From NCBI RefSeq assembly GCF_000499385.1, contig NW_013654459.1:7501-23175 (forward strand): a stretch of DNA of 15,675 nucleotides, given 5' to 3'. The notes under the pieces were generated by a model. It was given only the letters and a program-made list of their open reading frames with translations. It was not told the DNA's origin and ran no database searches. This stretch comes from Eimeria necatrix. Lineage: Eukaryota; Apicomplexa; Conoidasida; Eucoccidiorida; Eimeriidae. Shown one piece after another: positions 1 to 8,000 of the stretch (positions are counted from its first letter, which is position 1; each line of letters opens with the position of its first letter). The translations under genes and the position numbers were made by a program.

Positions 1-107
1 ACTATATTCCAAAGAAGAATGCCTTAAGGGCTCCCCACAGAAAATGAGGGTCTGTGGGGTACCCCTCCGCAGCCATTAGAGCAGCACCTAGTAAATGAGT
101 GGTGATA

Positions 108-352
108 CTGCTGCTGTTGCTGCTGCTGCTGCTCCTACTTCTGCTGCTGCTGCTGCCATTGCTGCTGCATGTACTGCTGCTGTTGCTGCTGCTATTGCTA
201 CTGCTGCTGCTGTTGCCATTGCTTCTGCTGCTGCTGCTGCTGCGGCGTCGTCCACTTTCGCCGCAGCAACTATCTCTATGGCCGCTCGTGATGCTGCTGT
301 CGATGGAGCTTCTGCTGCTGCTGCTGATGCTGCTGCTGCTGCTGCTGCTGTA
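108..352. repeat. CTG/CAG trinucleotide repeat block
   Basis: An imperfect (CTG)n block on the plus strand, broken by CTT, TTG, GCC and ATG triplets. It is open in several frames (poly-Leu, poly-Ala or poly-Cys), because neither CTG nor its complement gives a stop in any frame. Open frames here are therefore not evidence for a gene. Eimeria genomes are known for this repeat type, which also encodes homopolymeric amino-acid runs inside real proteins, so a coding exon cannot be excluded. Confidence 0.9.
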
Positions 353-443
353 CGATTTTGCTGCTTGTTCGCCTATATAGCCTCTCGGGTTTCACAGAAG
401 ATGGCGACATTAGTCCTCATCAGCCTCAGCTGCCCCTGCGCAG

Positions 444-1170
444 AACCCTAAACCCTAAACCCTAAACCCTAAACCCTAAACGCTAAACCCTAAACCCTCG
501 AATTTAAATCCCTTCTGTGCCCTAGAACCGTTTTAGCAGCAAAGGGTTTGGGCCCGTGAGCCTCAGGAGACACAGTGTAGGGTTTCGGTGTGCAGGCAGC
601 ACGAAAGCGAGGCTAGGGTTCAGGGTTTAGGGTTTAGGGTTTAGGGTTTGGGAGAAAGGGTTTGGCGGACGTTTCTTCTCTTTCTTCTTGAGCTTGTCTT
701 CTTTTATATGTCTTGAAATCTTTTGCGCGATTTCTCGTGCTGTCATATTTTGGCCAAAGAAATCCTTGAAAGACCCGTCGAGGCCTGCAACGCAAACCCT
801 AAACCCTAAACCCTAAACCCTAAACCCTAAACCCTAGACCCTAAACCCCAAGCCCTGGATTTCCGGCTGCAGCTGTTCTAGCAGAACGCAATTACAGAGC
901 TTCTGCTGCACAGCAGCTAGCTGGGCAGCCGAGCAAAGCGCGAAGCCTAAACCCTAAACCCTAAACCCTAAACCCTAAACCCTAGACCCTCGGCGCACCC
1001 ATGAAGTACTGTATGATAGAATGGTCCACGAGATACTCCTCATCTCCTGTCTTCGCTGTCTCGTTGAAATAAACCCTAAACTTGCGCGTCACGTCTTTTA
1101 TTTGGCCCTGAGAGCCACAAACCCTAAACCCTAAACCCTAGACCCTAAACCCTAAAACCCCAAACCCTAG
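444..1170. repeat. Interstitial telomere-like AAACCCT tracts
   Basis: Short arrays of the heptamer AAACCCT (3-8 units) lie at about 444-498, 793-847, 946-990 and 1119-1170, with occasional variants such as AGACCCT and CGCTAAA. One array at 614-650 is in the opposite TTTAGGG polarity. They are separated by 100-250 bp of non-repetitive spacer in which I see no convincing gene. The heptamer equals the telomere repeat of coccidia, but the tracts are short and interrupted, so they look interstitial and not like a chromosome end. Confidence 0.92.
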
Positions 1171-1240
1171 GGTCTTAGCAAAGCTGCGGCTTGGGCGCCA
1201 GAGCCAACGGGAGGCAGCGTCAGCTGCAGTAGCTGTAGAA

Positions 1241-1261
1241 GCAGCAGCAGCAGCAGCAGCT

Positions 1262-1309
<48 letters not shown>

Positions 1310-1651
1310 ACAGCAAATGGACAGCACGCCAAGTGGCGCAGCAGCTGAGCCCCGCAGCAACTACACAAATGGCAAACTCCAACAGCAGCAGCAGCAGCGG
1401 AAAAAACAGGAACAGCCGCAAAAGAACAACAGCAGCAGCGGCAGCAGCAATAGCAACAACAGCAGCAACGGCAGCAGCAACAACAGCAGCAGCGGCAGCA
1501 GCAACAGCAACAACAGCAGCAGCTGACACAGGTGATGTGAGCTCTGCACCAGGAGCAGGAGCAGCAACAGGAGCAGCATCAACAGCGGCAAAAGCAGCAA
1601 CAGCAGCAGCGGCAACAGCAATAGCTGCAGCAACAGCAATAGCTGCAGCAA

Positions 1652-1697
<46 letters not shown>

Positions 1698-1702
1698 TGA
1701 CC
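1241..1702. repeat. CAG/CAA repeat block
   Basis: Plus-strand (CAG)n, nearly pure at about 1241-1314, then a mixed CAG/CAA/CGG/AGC domain to 1702. Plus-strand frames read poly-Gln, poly-Ser/Asn or poly-Ala/Thr; minus-strand frames read poly-Leu or poly-Cys. All frames stay open, so the coding state cannot be judged. No codon bias or conserved domain distinguishes one frame. Confidence 0.88.
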
Positions 1703-1806
1703 GGGGTGCCCGTCAGTCCGACAAGCCTGGGGTGGAACTCTTTGCAGTAAGCAGCAACTTGGGCCACAGTGTCTCTTGCAGGGTCCACTGCAGCAGGAAA
1801 AAGAAA

Positions 1807-1849
1807 TAAACCCTAAACCCTAAACCCTAAACCCTAAACCCTAAACCCT
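1807..1849. repeat. Telomere-like AAACCCT tract
   Basis: About six perfect AAACCCT units, same polarity as the tracts to the left. It sits between the CAG block and the AT-rich patch. Confidence 0.9.
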
Positions 1850-1916
1850 CAGTGGGAGCAAAAAGATTCAAAAGATAACAGAGGCGCCTAAAGGAAGTGT
1901 GGGTATTTAACTGGAG

Positions 1917-2065
1917 AAAAAAAAGAACGAAAGAATGAATTTTATCTACTTATTTATTATTATTAATTAAATAATTAATTAAATAATTAACTAAATAATT
2001 AATTTAAAAACTAATTAATTAATTAATTAATTAATTAATCTATTTATTATTTATTTTTCTATTTA
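1917..2065. repeat. AT-rich TTAATTAA patch
   Basis: A patch of A/T made of overlapping TTAATTAA, AATAATTAA and TTTATTATT units, with a run of AATT at about 2014-2038. It stands out sharply from the surrounding GC-rich repeats. The units are palindromic. No gene is seen in it. Confidence 0.85.
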
Positions 2066-2134
2066 TTGATCCCTTGGACTCACCTGTTATGAAGATGGGC
2101 TGCACGACTTCTCCGTGCTCTTTGTCTGCAAACA

Positions 2135-2178
2135 CAAACCCTAAACCCTAAACCCTAAACCCTAAACCCTAGACCGTA
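2135..2178. repeat. Telomere-like AAACCCT tract
   Basis: Five or so AAACCCT units with a degenerate end (AGACCGTAGACCC). This is the last CCCTAAA-polarity tract before polarity flips to TTTAGGG at about 2240. Confidence 0.88.
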
Positions 2179-2239
2179 GACCCTTCTGAGCAGCCAGAAT
2201 TTAAGGAAGGGTCTCGTTAGTGTGGAGGCTCAAGACTTG

Positions 2240-2516
2240 TGAGGGTTTAGGGTTTTTGAAGTTTGCGAGAGTTTACGAATTATGAGGGTTTAGGGTTTGC
2301 GACACTGCACGGCTTATGAGGGTTTAGGGTTTATGAGGGTTTAGGGTTTATGAGGGTTTAGGGTTTATGAAGGCTTGCGGTTTGAGAGGGTTTAGGGTTT
2401 ATGAGTGTCCAGGGCTGGCAAAGCCCCGTTTTCGGGTTTCCGCGCGCGCCCGCGCGCGCCTGCAACTCGGCTTCAGGGTTTAGGGTTTAGGGTTTAGGGT
2501 TTAGGGTTTAGGGTTT
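2240..2516. repeat. TTTAGGG tracts with a GGGTTTATGAG derivative
   Basis: The reverse polarity of the telomere-like heptamer. It begins as an array of the mixed unit GGGTTTAGGGTTTATGAG (about 2243-2405) and ends as pure TTTAGGG units at about 2475-2515. A CG-alternating stretch (2440-2460) lies between the two parts. Confidence 0.88.
2440..2460. repeat. CGCGCG alternating tract
   Basis: Two runs of alternating CG joined by a CC step. Alternating purine-pyrimidine CG is the classic Z-DNA-prone sequence. It lies between two telomere-like arrays. Function unknown. Confidence 0.7.
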
Positions 2517-2714
2517 GGACCGATGAGTTCGACGACTTGGGCCATTTTTTCGAGTTCTTTGGGACAAATGTCCGGACAAAAACTAAACCCAAAATATATG
2601 AGAGGGTAAAACCCTAAAAAGTCTCTGCTGCTGCAGAGGGCCCCCGAGGAGTCCACGAGGGTCCAGGGGCCCCCCAGCAGCGGCCGCCCCACAGCCAGCG
2701 TTTCCGTAATTGCT

Positions 2715-2715
<1 letters not shown>

Positions 2716-2752
<37 letters not shown>

Positions 2753-3038
2753 CAGCGCACTATCTCTTTTGCTGCTGCTGGAGCAGAAGCAAACACCCCA
2801 CAGTTTCTCTTGCTGCTGCTGCTGCAGCAGCAAATGCCCCGCAACCTCTTTTGCTGCAGCAGCAGCAGGCACCCCACAGCATCTTGTGCTGCTGCAGCAG
2901 CAGGAAACAAATGCCCTACAGTCTCCCTTTTGCTGCTGCAGCAGCAAAAGGAGACAAGACAAAGACTGTCTCCTCCTGCTGCTGCAGCAGCAGGGGACGG
3001 AAATGGTGTGCAGCAGCAGCACAAAGGAGTGGAAGCAA

Positions 3039-3075
<37 letters not shown>

Positions 3076-3474
3076 AGCAAGAGACTCAAACAGAAGCAAA
3101 AGGCAACAAAAAGAAAATAAAAACAGGAGAAAGGAAGCAGCAAAAAAAGGACAAAAGAAAAAAAATAAAGAAGACACAAAAAGGCCAAACAGGGAGTTGC
3201 TGCAGCAGCAAAAGCTGCTGCTGCTCCTACCTGCCTTTTGCCTCTTCTTTCGCTCCATCTGATAAAACAAAAGCGCCGTTATCGCACTGCAGCACACAGC
3301 AGCAGCAGCAGCAGCAGCAGTAGAAGCAGCAGCAGCAGCAGCAGCAGTAGGTGAGCAGCAGCAGCAAAAGCTGCGGCAGGGACAGGGCCACAAGCGCAGC
3401 AGCACGAAGCAGCAGCTGCAGACGCAGCAGCAGCGGCTGCAGCACGGGAAGCGGCGAACCAGCAGCAGCATCTA

Positions 3475-3517
<43 letters not shown>

Positions 3518-3518
3518 T
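2716..3518. repeat. CAG repeat domain with palindromic minisatellite
   Basis: A pure (CAG)12 run at 2716-2751 starts an 0.8 kb plus-strand CAG domain with further pure runs near 3041-3072, 3298-3320 and 3481-3515. Between about 2786 and 2950 there is an imperfect minisatellite of roughly 35-41 bp units. Each unit carries a core like CCCCACAGTYTCTTTTG followed by a self-complementary CTGCTGCAGCAG centre. All six frames are largely open because of the repeat. No supported gene. Confidence 0.85.
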
Positions 3519-3604
3519 CTCACGCGCATGCTGCGCTGCAGAGAAGAGACACTCTCCATGTGACGAGGCGAGGAGACGAAGGAGGCAGAGAAGCTCTGGG
3601 GGGA

Positions 3605-3610
<6 letters not shown>

Positions 3611-3653
<43 letters not shown>

Positions 3654-3777
3654 CCAACTCGTGGCGCTGGGCTGCGCGTGCTGCTGCAGCCTCGACACTG
3701 GGGTACCGCAAAGCACTCAGGTCTGGCCGGGCAGCAGCAGCAGCTGCTGCTGCTGCTGTCTTTGCTGCAGCATCAAT

Positions 3778-3808
<31 letters not shown>

Positions 3809-4311
3809 ACGTCGGTTGCTGCAGTGCCTTGGCGCGCATATTCTTGGGAATGCAGCTGGACATGGTCCTGTTGCTGCTGCTCTTGCTGTGGTTGCTGCTG
3901 CTGCTTCTCTTGCTCTTGCTGCTGCTGCTGTTGCTGTTGCTGCTGCTGCTGCTGCTGGTTTTGTGAGTCCCCTGTGCTCGGAGGCCTAAGGCTTGTTGAA
4001 AAAGAGCTGCTGCTGCAAACGCCCCACAGACTTTGCTGCTGCAGCTGCCGGAAGCTGCTGCAGGGGAAGGGCCTGGCGCAGCTGCTGCTGCAGTAGCTGC
4101 TGCAGCAGCGGCTGCTGCTGCTGTAGCTGCTGCTGCTGCTGCTGCAGCTGCTGCTGCTGCTGTGCAGGCACCCCGTCGCGACAAGGGGGTACACGATCCT
4201 CCGCTGCAGCGCGGTCTGTAGAGACACATGCTGCTGCAGCTGCTGCTGCAGCTGCTGCCGCAGCAGCAGCAGGGCTGCTGTGCTTCTGCTGTTGCTCATT
4301 CTGCTGCCGGA

Positions 4312-4343
<32 letters not shown>

Positions 4344-4507
4344 GGCCCGGCCTTTGCCACTGCTGCGCAGCCGCAGTCAAAAAGTGTGCAGCAGAAAGTT
4401 GAAACTGCGAGCGCAGCAACCGGAGTGCCTGGAGCCTCTGTTGCTGCTGTTGCTGCTGCCGCTGCTGCTGCTGCTGCAGCTGCTGCTTCTGCTGCTGCTG
4501 CTGCTGT
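3611..4507. repeat. CTG repeat domain (inverted relative to the CAG domain)
   Basis: From 3611 the repeat flips to CTG on the plus strand and continues to about 4507. Purer runs are at 3611-3651, 3780-3807, 3916-3957, 4120-4162, 4315-4340 and 4470-4506. A minus-strand frame of 340 codons (4542 to 3520, Gln/Ala/Ser-rich) spans the domain, but such length is expected from a repeat without stops. One copy of the minisatellite core seen at 2.8 kb recurs at about 4016-4050. No supported gene. Confidence 0.85.
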
Positions 4508-4617
4508 TTGTCTGGCCCTAACCAGCCACAAATAGTAAACAAGGCAGCAAAACTTTGTTAATAAAGAACAGAATTTATTAAAAGAAGCCGCGGCCCAGCA
4601 TTCCATGGGGCTGAGGA

Positions 4618-4712
4618 TACCCTGAGGGGGCCCCTGGGGGCCCCCAGGGGCCCCCACGGGGCCTCCGGGGGCCCCCTGGGGCCCCCTGGGGAAGGCCCCA
4701 AGGGGGCCCCCC
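4618..4712. repeat. GGGGCCCC-type palindromic repeat, block 1
   Basis: Consecutive GGGGGCCCC / CCCCTGGGG units, strongly self-complementary, with Gly/Pro/Ala-coding potential in all frames. It lies between the CTG domain and a short unique spacer (4713-4860). Confidence 0.85.
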
Positions 4713-4860
4713 AGGTGGGCCCCTTAGACGATGAAGATATGCGCTGGGATCGATTTTTGAGTGGGATCGGATCCCCGAATGGACTGGGATCGGATCCCAG
4801 CTTCGTTTCCGGTTCGTGGGGCTCAAGTTTCTGCAGACTCTTCTGTTTCTCTTGTTTCAC

Positions 4861-4948
4861 AGAGGGGCCCCCGGGGGCCCCCGGGGGCCCTTGGGGCCCC
4901 TGGGGTCCCCTTGGGGCCCCCTAGCGAGTCCTAGGGGGCCCCCAGGGG
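4861..4948. repeat. GGGGCCCC-type palindromic repeat, block 2
   Basis: Same unit type as block 1: GGGGGCCCCC repeats separated by T, TT or A. The stretch from 4949 to 5030 after it shows nothing recognisable. Confidence 0.85.
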
Positions 4949-5031
4949 CCTCCAGCGCATTGCTGACCCTGTATAGCCGCTAAGATTTCTGCGGGTTTTT
5001 TAAGGGGCCTTGAGACCCCCGTAGAAACAAA

Positions 5032-5652
5032 TGGCTAGCTGGCTAGCTAAAGCTAGCCGTAGTCTAGTGTGGCTAGCTACGGCTAGCTGTGGCTGGCTCT
5101 GGCTAGCTATAAGTGGCTGTGGATAGCTGCGGCTAGCTGCGACTGGCTGTGGCTAGCTTCGGCTAGCTATGGCTAGCTGGGGCTAACTGCGGCTAGCTAT
5201 GGCTACCCGTGGCTAGCTGGAGCTAGCTAAGTCTGGCTGTAGCTGGCTGTGACTGGCTGTGGCTAGCTAGCCGCGGCCAGTGACTGTTAGCTACAGCTGA
5301 GGCTAGTGGCTATTGCCAGCTAGCTGGGGCTAGCTGGGGCGGTGGCCGTGGCTAGCTATAGCTAGCTGTCAGTAGCTGTGGCTAGCTAGCTGCGGCTAGC
5401 TGGGGTTAGTCGCTGTGGATAGCTAGGGCTGGCTGTGGGTGACTGTGGCTAGTTAGCTGCGGCTGGCTGAGACTAGTGGCTGTGGCTAGCTGAGCCTAGT
5501 GGCTGTAGCTAGCTAGCCCTAGCTAGCCACAGCCACTAGGCTTAGCTAGCCGCAGCCAGCTAGCCAGCAAACCAGCTAGCCACAGCCACTAGCTCAGCTA
5601 GCCACAGCTAGCCGAGCTAGTGGCCGTGGCTAGCTGGGGCTAGCTAGCCATT
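5032..5652. repeat. GGCTAGCT tandem array
   Basis: A 0.6 kb array of a degenerate 9-12 bp unit built on GGCTAGCTGTGGCTAGC, with the palindromic core GCTAGC repeated dozens of times. Orientation is mostly GGCTAGCTGTGG, but a segment of about 100 bp (5517-5610) is in the opposite orientation (CCACAGCCACTAGG), which creates a long hairpin (5478-5557). No coding signal seen. Confidence 0.9.
5478..5557. repeat. Near-perfect hairpin at the orientation switch of the GGCTAGCT array
   Basis: The arm 5486-5516 pairs with 5519-5549, with two mismatches in 31 positions and a two-base spacer (5517-5518). Weaker pairing continues outward to about 5478 and 5557. Confidence 0.85.
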
Positions 5653-5760
5653 TGTATCTGCTGCTTGGAGTCTTTAAGGCTGAACCCATGTGTCTGTACA
5701 CTGCAGCGCTGCTGCTGCTTTTCTGGGCTGAGGCCGTACAGCTTTTTGGCTCAGCTGAGC

Positions 5761-6014
5761 CTAGGGTTTAGGGTTTAGGGTTTAGGGTTTTGCGCAGCTG
5801 CAGCTCGGCAGAAGCCGCTCTTGGCCGTCCGCGACTCTTTCTATGGTTTAGTGTTTAGGGTTTATGCCAAAGGGTCTAGGGTTGACCGTTTAAGGGTTTA
5901 GGGTTTAGGGCTAGGGCTTATGACAAAGGGTCTAGGTTTGACCCTTTAAGGGTTTAGGGTTTAGGGCTAATGGCCCTGCGGACCCAGCCTGAGGCCCTTA
6001 GGGTTTAGGGTTTA
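5761..6014. repeat. TTTAGGG tracts and a degenerate direct repeat
   Basis: TTTAGGG units at 5761-5794. From about 5868 a longer unit occurs twice, each containing CAAAGGGTCTAGG, TTGACC, TTTAAGGG and TTTAGGG (about 5868-5912 and 5922-5970). A final TTTAGGG pair is at 5999-6014. Confidence 0.85.
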
Positions 6015-6120
6015 ACAATTATTCTGAATTTTCTCTGTCTCCTTTCAATTCTTTTGCCTCTCCTTTTACAGTTGTTTCCCTTTTCTCTTTATAAGCCCCT
6101 TTTTGGGCACTACCCCACAC

Positions 6121-6540
6121 AGGGGCCCCAGGGGGGCCCCTGGGGGAACTTGGGGGCCCCCCAGGCTGCCAGGGGCCCCTCAGATTGCCCCTAGGGGCCC
6201 CTGCGGGCCTGGCAGTGGCCGGGGGCCCCTCAGATCCTCAACATCTTGGGGGCCCCTGAGGGGCCCCTGAAACCCTCTATGACTCTCTAGGGCTCTTTAT
6301 AGAACCTGGGGGGGCCTCCAAGGTCACTAGGCCTCTCTCGGGGCCCTTGGAGGCCCCCCAAAGCCCAAGGGGGCCCTTCAAAGCTCCTGAGGGCCCCTGG
6401 GGGCCCCTCCAAGCTGCTGGGGGGCCCCTGGGGTTCACTGGAAGCTCTTGAGGCTCTTCAGAGCGGCCTGAGGGCTCCTCGGGTCTCGTGGGGGCCCCTA
6501 AGGTCTCTTGTGGCTCCTCAGAGCTCATGGGGGCCCCTGC
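6121..6540. repeat. GGGGCCCC-type repeat, block 3
   Basis: A degenerate 420 bp array of GGGGGCCCCT units spaced by AGG, CTC and TCAGA segments. Stop-poor in several frames, with Pro/Gly/Ser-rich translations of no recognisable domain. Confidence 0.82.
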
Positions 6541-6683
6541 TAGTGGCACTTGTCATATATTGGCTGGAGTTGACTGCATGCAGTGGAAAGCCCCAAAGAA
6601 ATGGGTGAAAAGAAAAGGCCCTGGAGACTGAGGCAGCTGCTTAGGCCCAGAGCTGAGCCCCGCGGCTTGCAAATAAGGGCAGC

Positions 6684-6788
6684 GGGGGCCCCCCTGGGCC
6701 CCCTTGGTGGGGCCCTGGGGGGCCCCCGTGGGCCCTTTTTGGGGGGCCCCCAAGAGCAACTGGGGGTCCCCTGGGACCCCTCAAGGGG
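6684..6788. repeat. GGGGCCCC-type repeat, block 4
   Basis: GGGGGCCCCC units with short spacers. The flanks (6541-6683 and 6789-6880) look unique but carry no convincing gene. A minus-strand frame through here is Pro/Gly-rich and has no domain I recognise. Confidence 0.8.
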
Positions 6789-6883
6789 CTCTTGTCGGGG
6801 CCAGCTATGGGGCCAAGCAGCAGCTGCTATTTCCATGTTAAGGGGAAACTTGCTGGGGTAAGAGATAAACAGAGATAGAGGGA

Positions 6884-7250
6884 GAGAGCGGTGGGCAAAA
6901 GAAGACAAAAAGAAGCAAAAAGAGGCAAAGAAAGACAAAAAAGGGACAAAAAAGAAACAAAAGAGGTATAAAAGAGACCAAACAGAGACCGAAGAGAAGT
7001 TCAGATGAGGAAATGAGACAAAAAGTGTCAAAAGAGAATCAAAAAGGACAAAGAGAAGCCCAAAAGACGAAAGAACCAGGGTAGTCGAAGAGGAAGAAGA
7101 GGCTGAAACAGGGACAAAAAAGGGACAAAAATGGTGGGAAAAAGGCGAAAAATAAACAAAATAAATAAAAAATAGGGAAGAGAACAAAAAAGGTGAGAAA
7201 AGAAGAAAAAAAGGGCAGAAAAAGGATCAAAACGACAAAAAGACATCAGA
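6884..7250. repeat. Purine-rich (GACAAAAAGA)n tract
   Basis: A 0.37 kb run of A/G-rich DNA built on AAAAGAGACAAA on the plus strand, that is TTTGTCTCTTTT on the minus strand. The same pyrimidine motif fills introns of the plus-strand gene at 7898. Its reversed polarity here would fit an intron of a minus-strand gene, but I found no flanking exons. Confidence 0.75.
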
Positions 7251-7522
7251 GAAACGCGGGGAGCGGATGGTGCTGCTGCAGGTGTCGGCTGCAGCAGCGT
7301 AGCCCTGATCTGTGTCTCATTTTGCCGAGCAAATGTGAGCAAGAGAAGCAGATATTTTAATAAATTAAATAAAATAAAAAAGAATTTAAATGCACAAAAA
7401 AGAAACTCAAAAGACTGCAAAAGCGTGCAGGACATGGTGTCGATACACCCTAGACCGCTGGAACCGCAGGACCGCCCGGGGCCCTTGAGCGGCTGGGGGC
7501 CCTTTAGGGGTTATGTCTTCGA

Positions 7523-7572
7523 ATAACAAATTATAATTTAAGTAATTATTAATTATTTATTTTTTTGAATCC
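7523..7572. repeat. Short AT-rich patch
   Basis: AAATTATAATTTAAGTAATTATTAATTATT-like A/T patch. The surrounding 7251-7680 holds nothing recognisable apart from one GTGTCGATACACC motif at 7437-7449. Confidence 0.6.
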
Positions 7573-7682
7573 TTTTAAGACCAGCCGAGCCCCAAGAGTG
7601 TCCAGACACAGTAGCAAATGGAACCAGCAGCACTGCTGCCTACGCGCAAGCGCTAGCTTGAAAAAATGAGTAATGTCTTCCC

Positions 7683-7850
7683 GAACCCTAAACCCTAAAC
7701 ACTAAACCCTAAATCCTCAGCTCAAAACCCTAAACCCTAGCTGGCTGAGCTGGTGGGTCCGGCGGCGTTGTCCTGTCCGGCTACTTCGCCGCTGGTGCTT
7801 CAGTGTTTGGGTTTTCTAAGAGTGCAGGGGGTTTAGGGTTTAGGGTTTAG
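7683..7850. repeat. Telomere-like tracts in both polarities
   Basis: AAACCCT units at 7683-7740 and TTTAGGG units at 7829-7848, about 90 bp apart and facing each other. They lie immediately upstream of the first gene. Confidence 0.88.
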
Positions 7851-7897
7851 GCCTTGAGGTTGAGGTTTTCGGATTCCTGTGAACAAACCCACCCAGC

Positions 7898-8000
7898 ATG
7901 GGGTGTTTTGCTGCAGTCTCGCGAGCAGCAGCAGCAGCAGCTTCTGCTGCTGCTGCTGCACTTCTGCTGCTGGCAGTGTCTATACACTGCGAAGACTCTG
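7898..8000 (+). CDS. Gene 1 exon 1: signal peptide
   Basis: ATG at 7898 (context CCAGCATGG) opens MGCFAAVSR, followed by a hydrophobic core of Ala and Leu residues (residues 10-27) and AVSIHCEDS. The core is encoded by GCA/GCT/CTG repeats, so a trinucleotide repeat has supplied the signal sequence. The exon is 103 nt, ends in phase 1 and abuts a good donor (CTG|GTAAGC), as does the equivalent exon of gene 2 (100 nt, phase 1). A GTGTCTATACAC motif lies inside it (7976-7987). Confidence 0.72.

Noticed and set aside
444..1170. A true chromosome end at the left of the window
   Set aside because: Telomere-like arrays here are short, interrupted and in both polarities, and similar arrays recur to 9.8 kb. 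No long terminal array is present.
2614..3471. 285-codon minus-strand Cys/Ser/Leu-rich open frame
   Set aside because: The cysteines come from TGC triplets of the repeat and have irregular spacing, unlike the fixed pattern of the 8-Cys modules.
3520..4542. 340-codon minus-strand Gln/Ala/Ser-rich open frame
   Set aside because: CAG/CTG repeats have no stop codon in any of the six frames, so length is uninformative. Overlapping frames on both strands are equally open and none shows a domain, signal peptide or splice logic.
4558..4860. Pro/Gly-rich open frames over the GGGGCCCC blocks
   Set aside because: GGGGCCCC units are stop-free in every frame and read as Gly/Pro/Ala. No splice signal or domain supports coding outside the gene 1 module exons.
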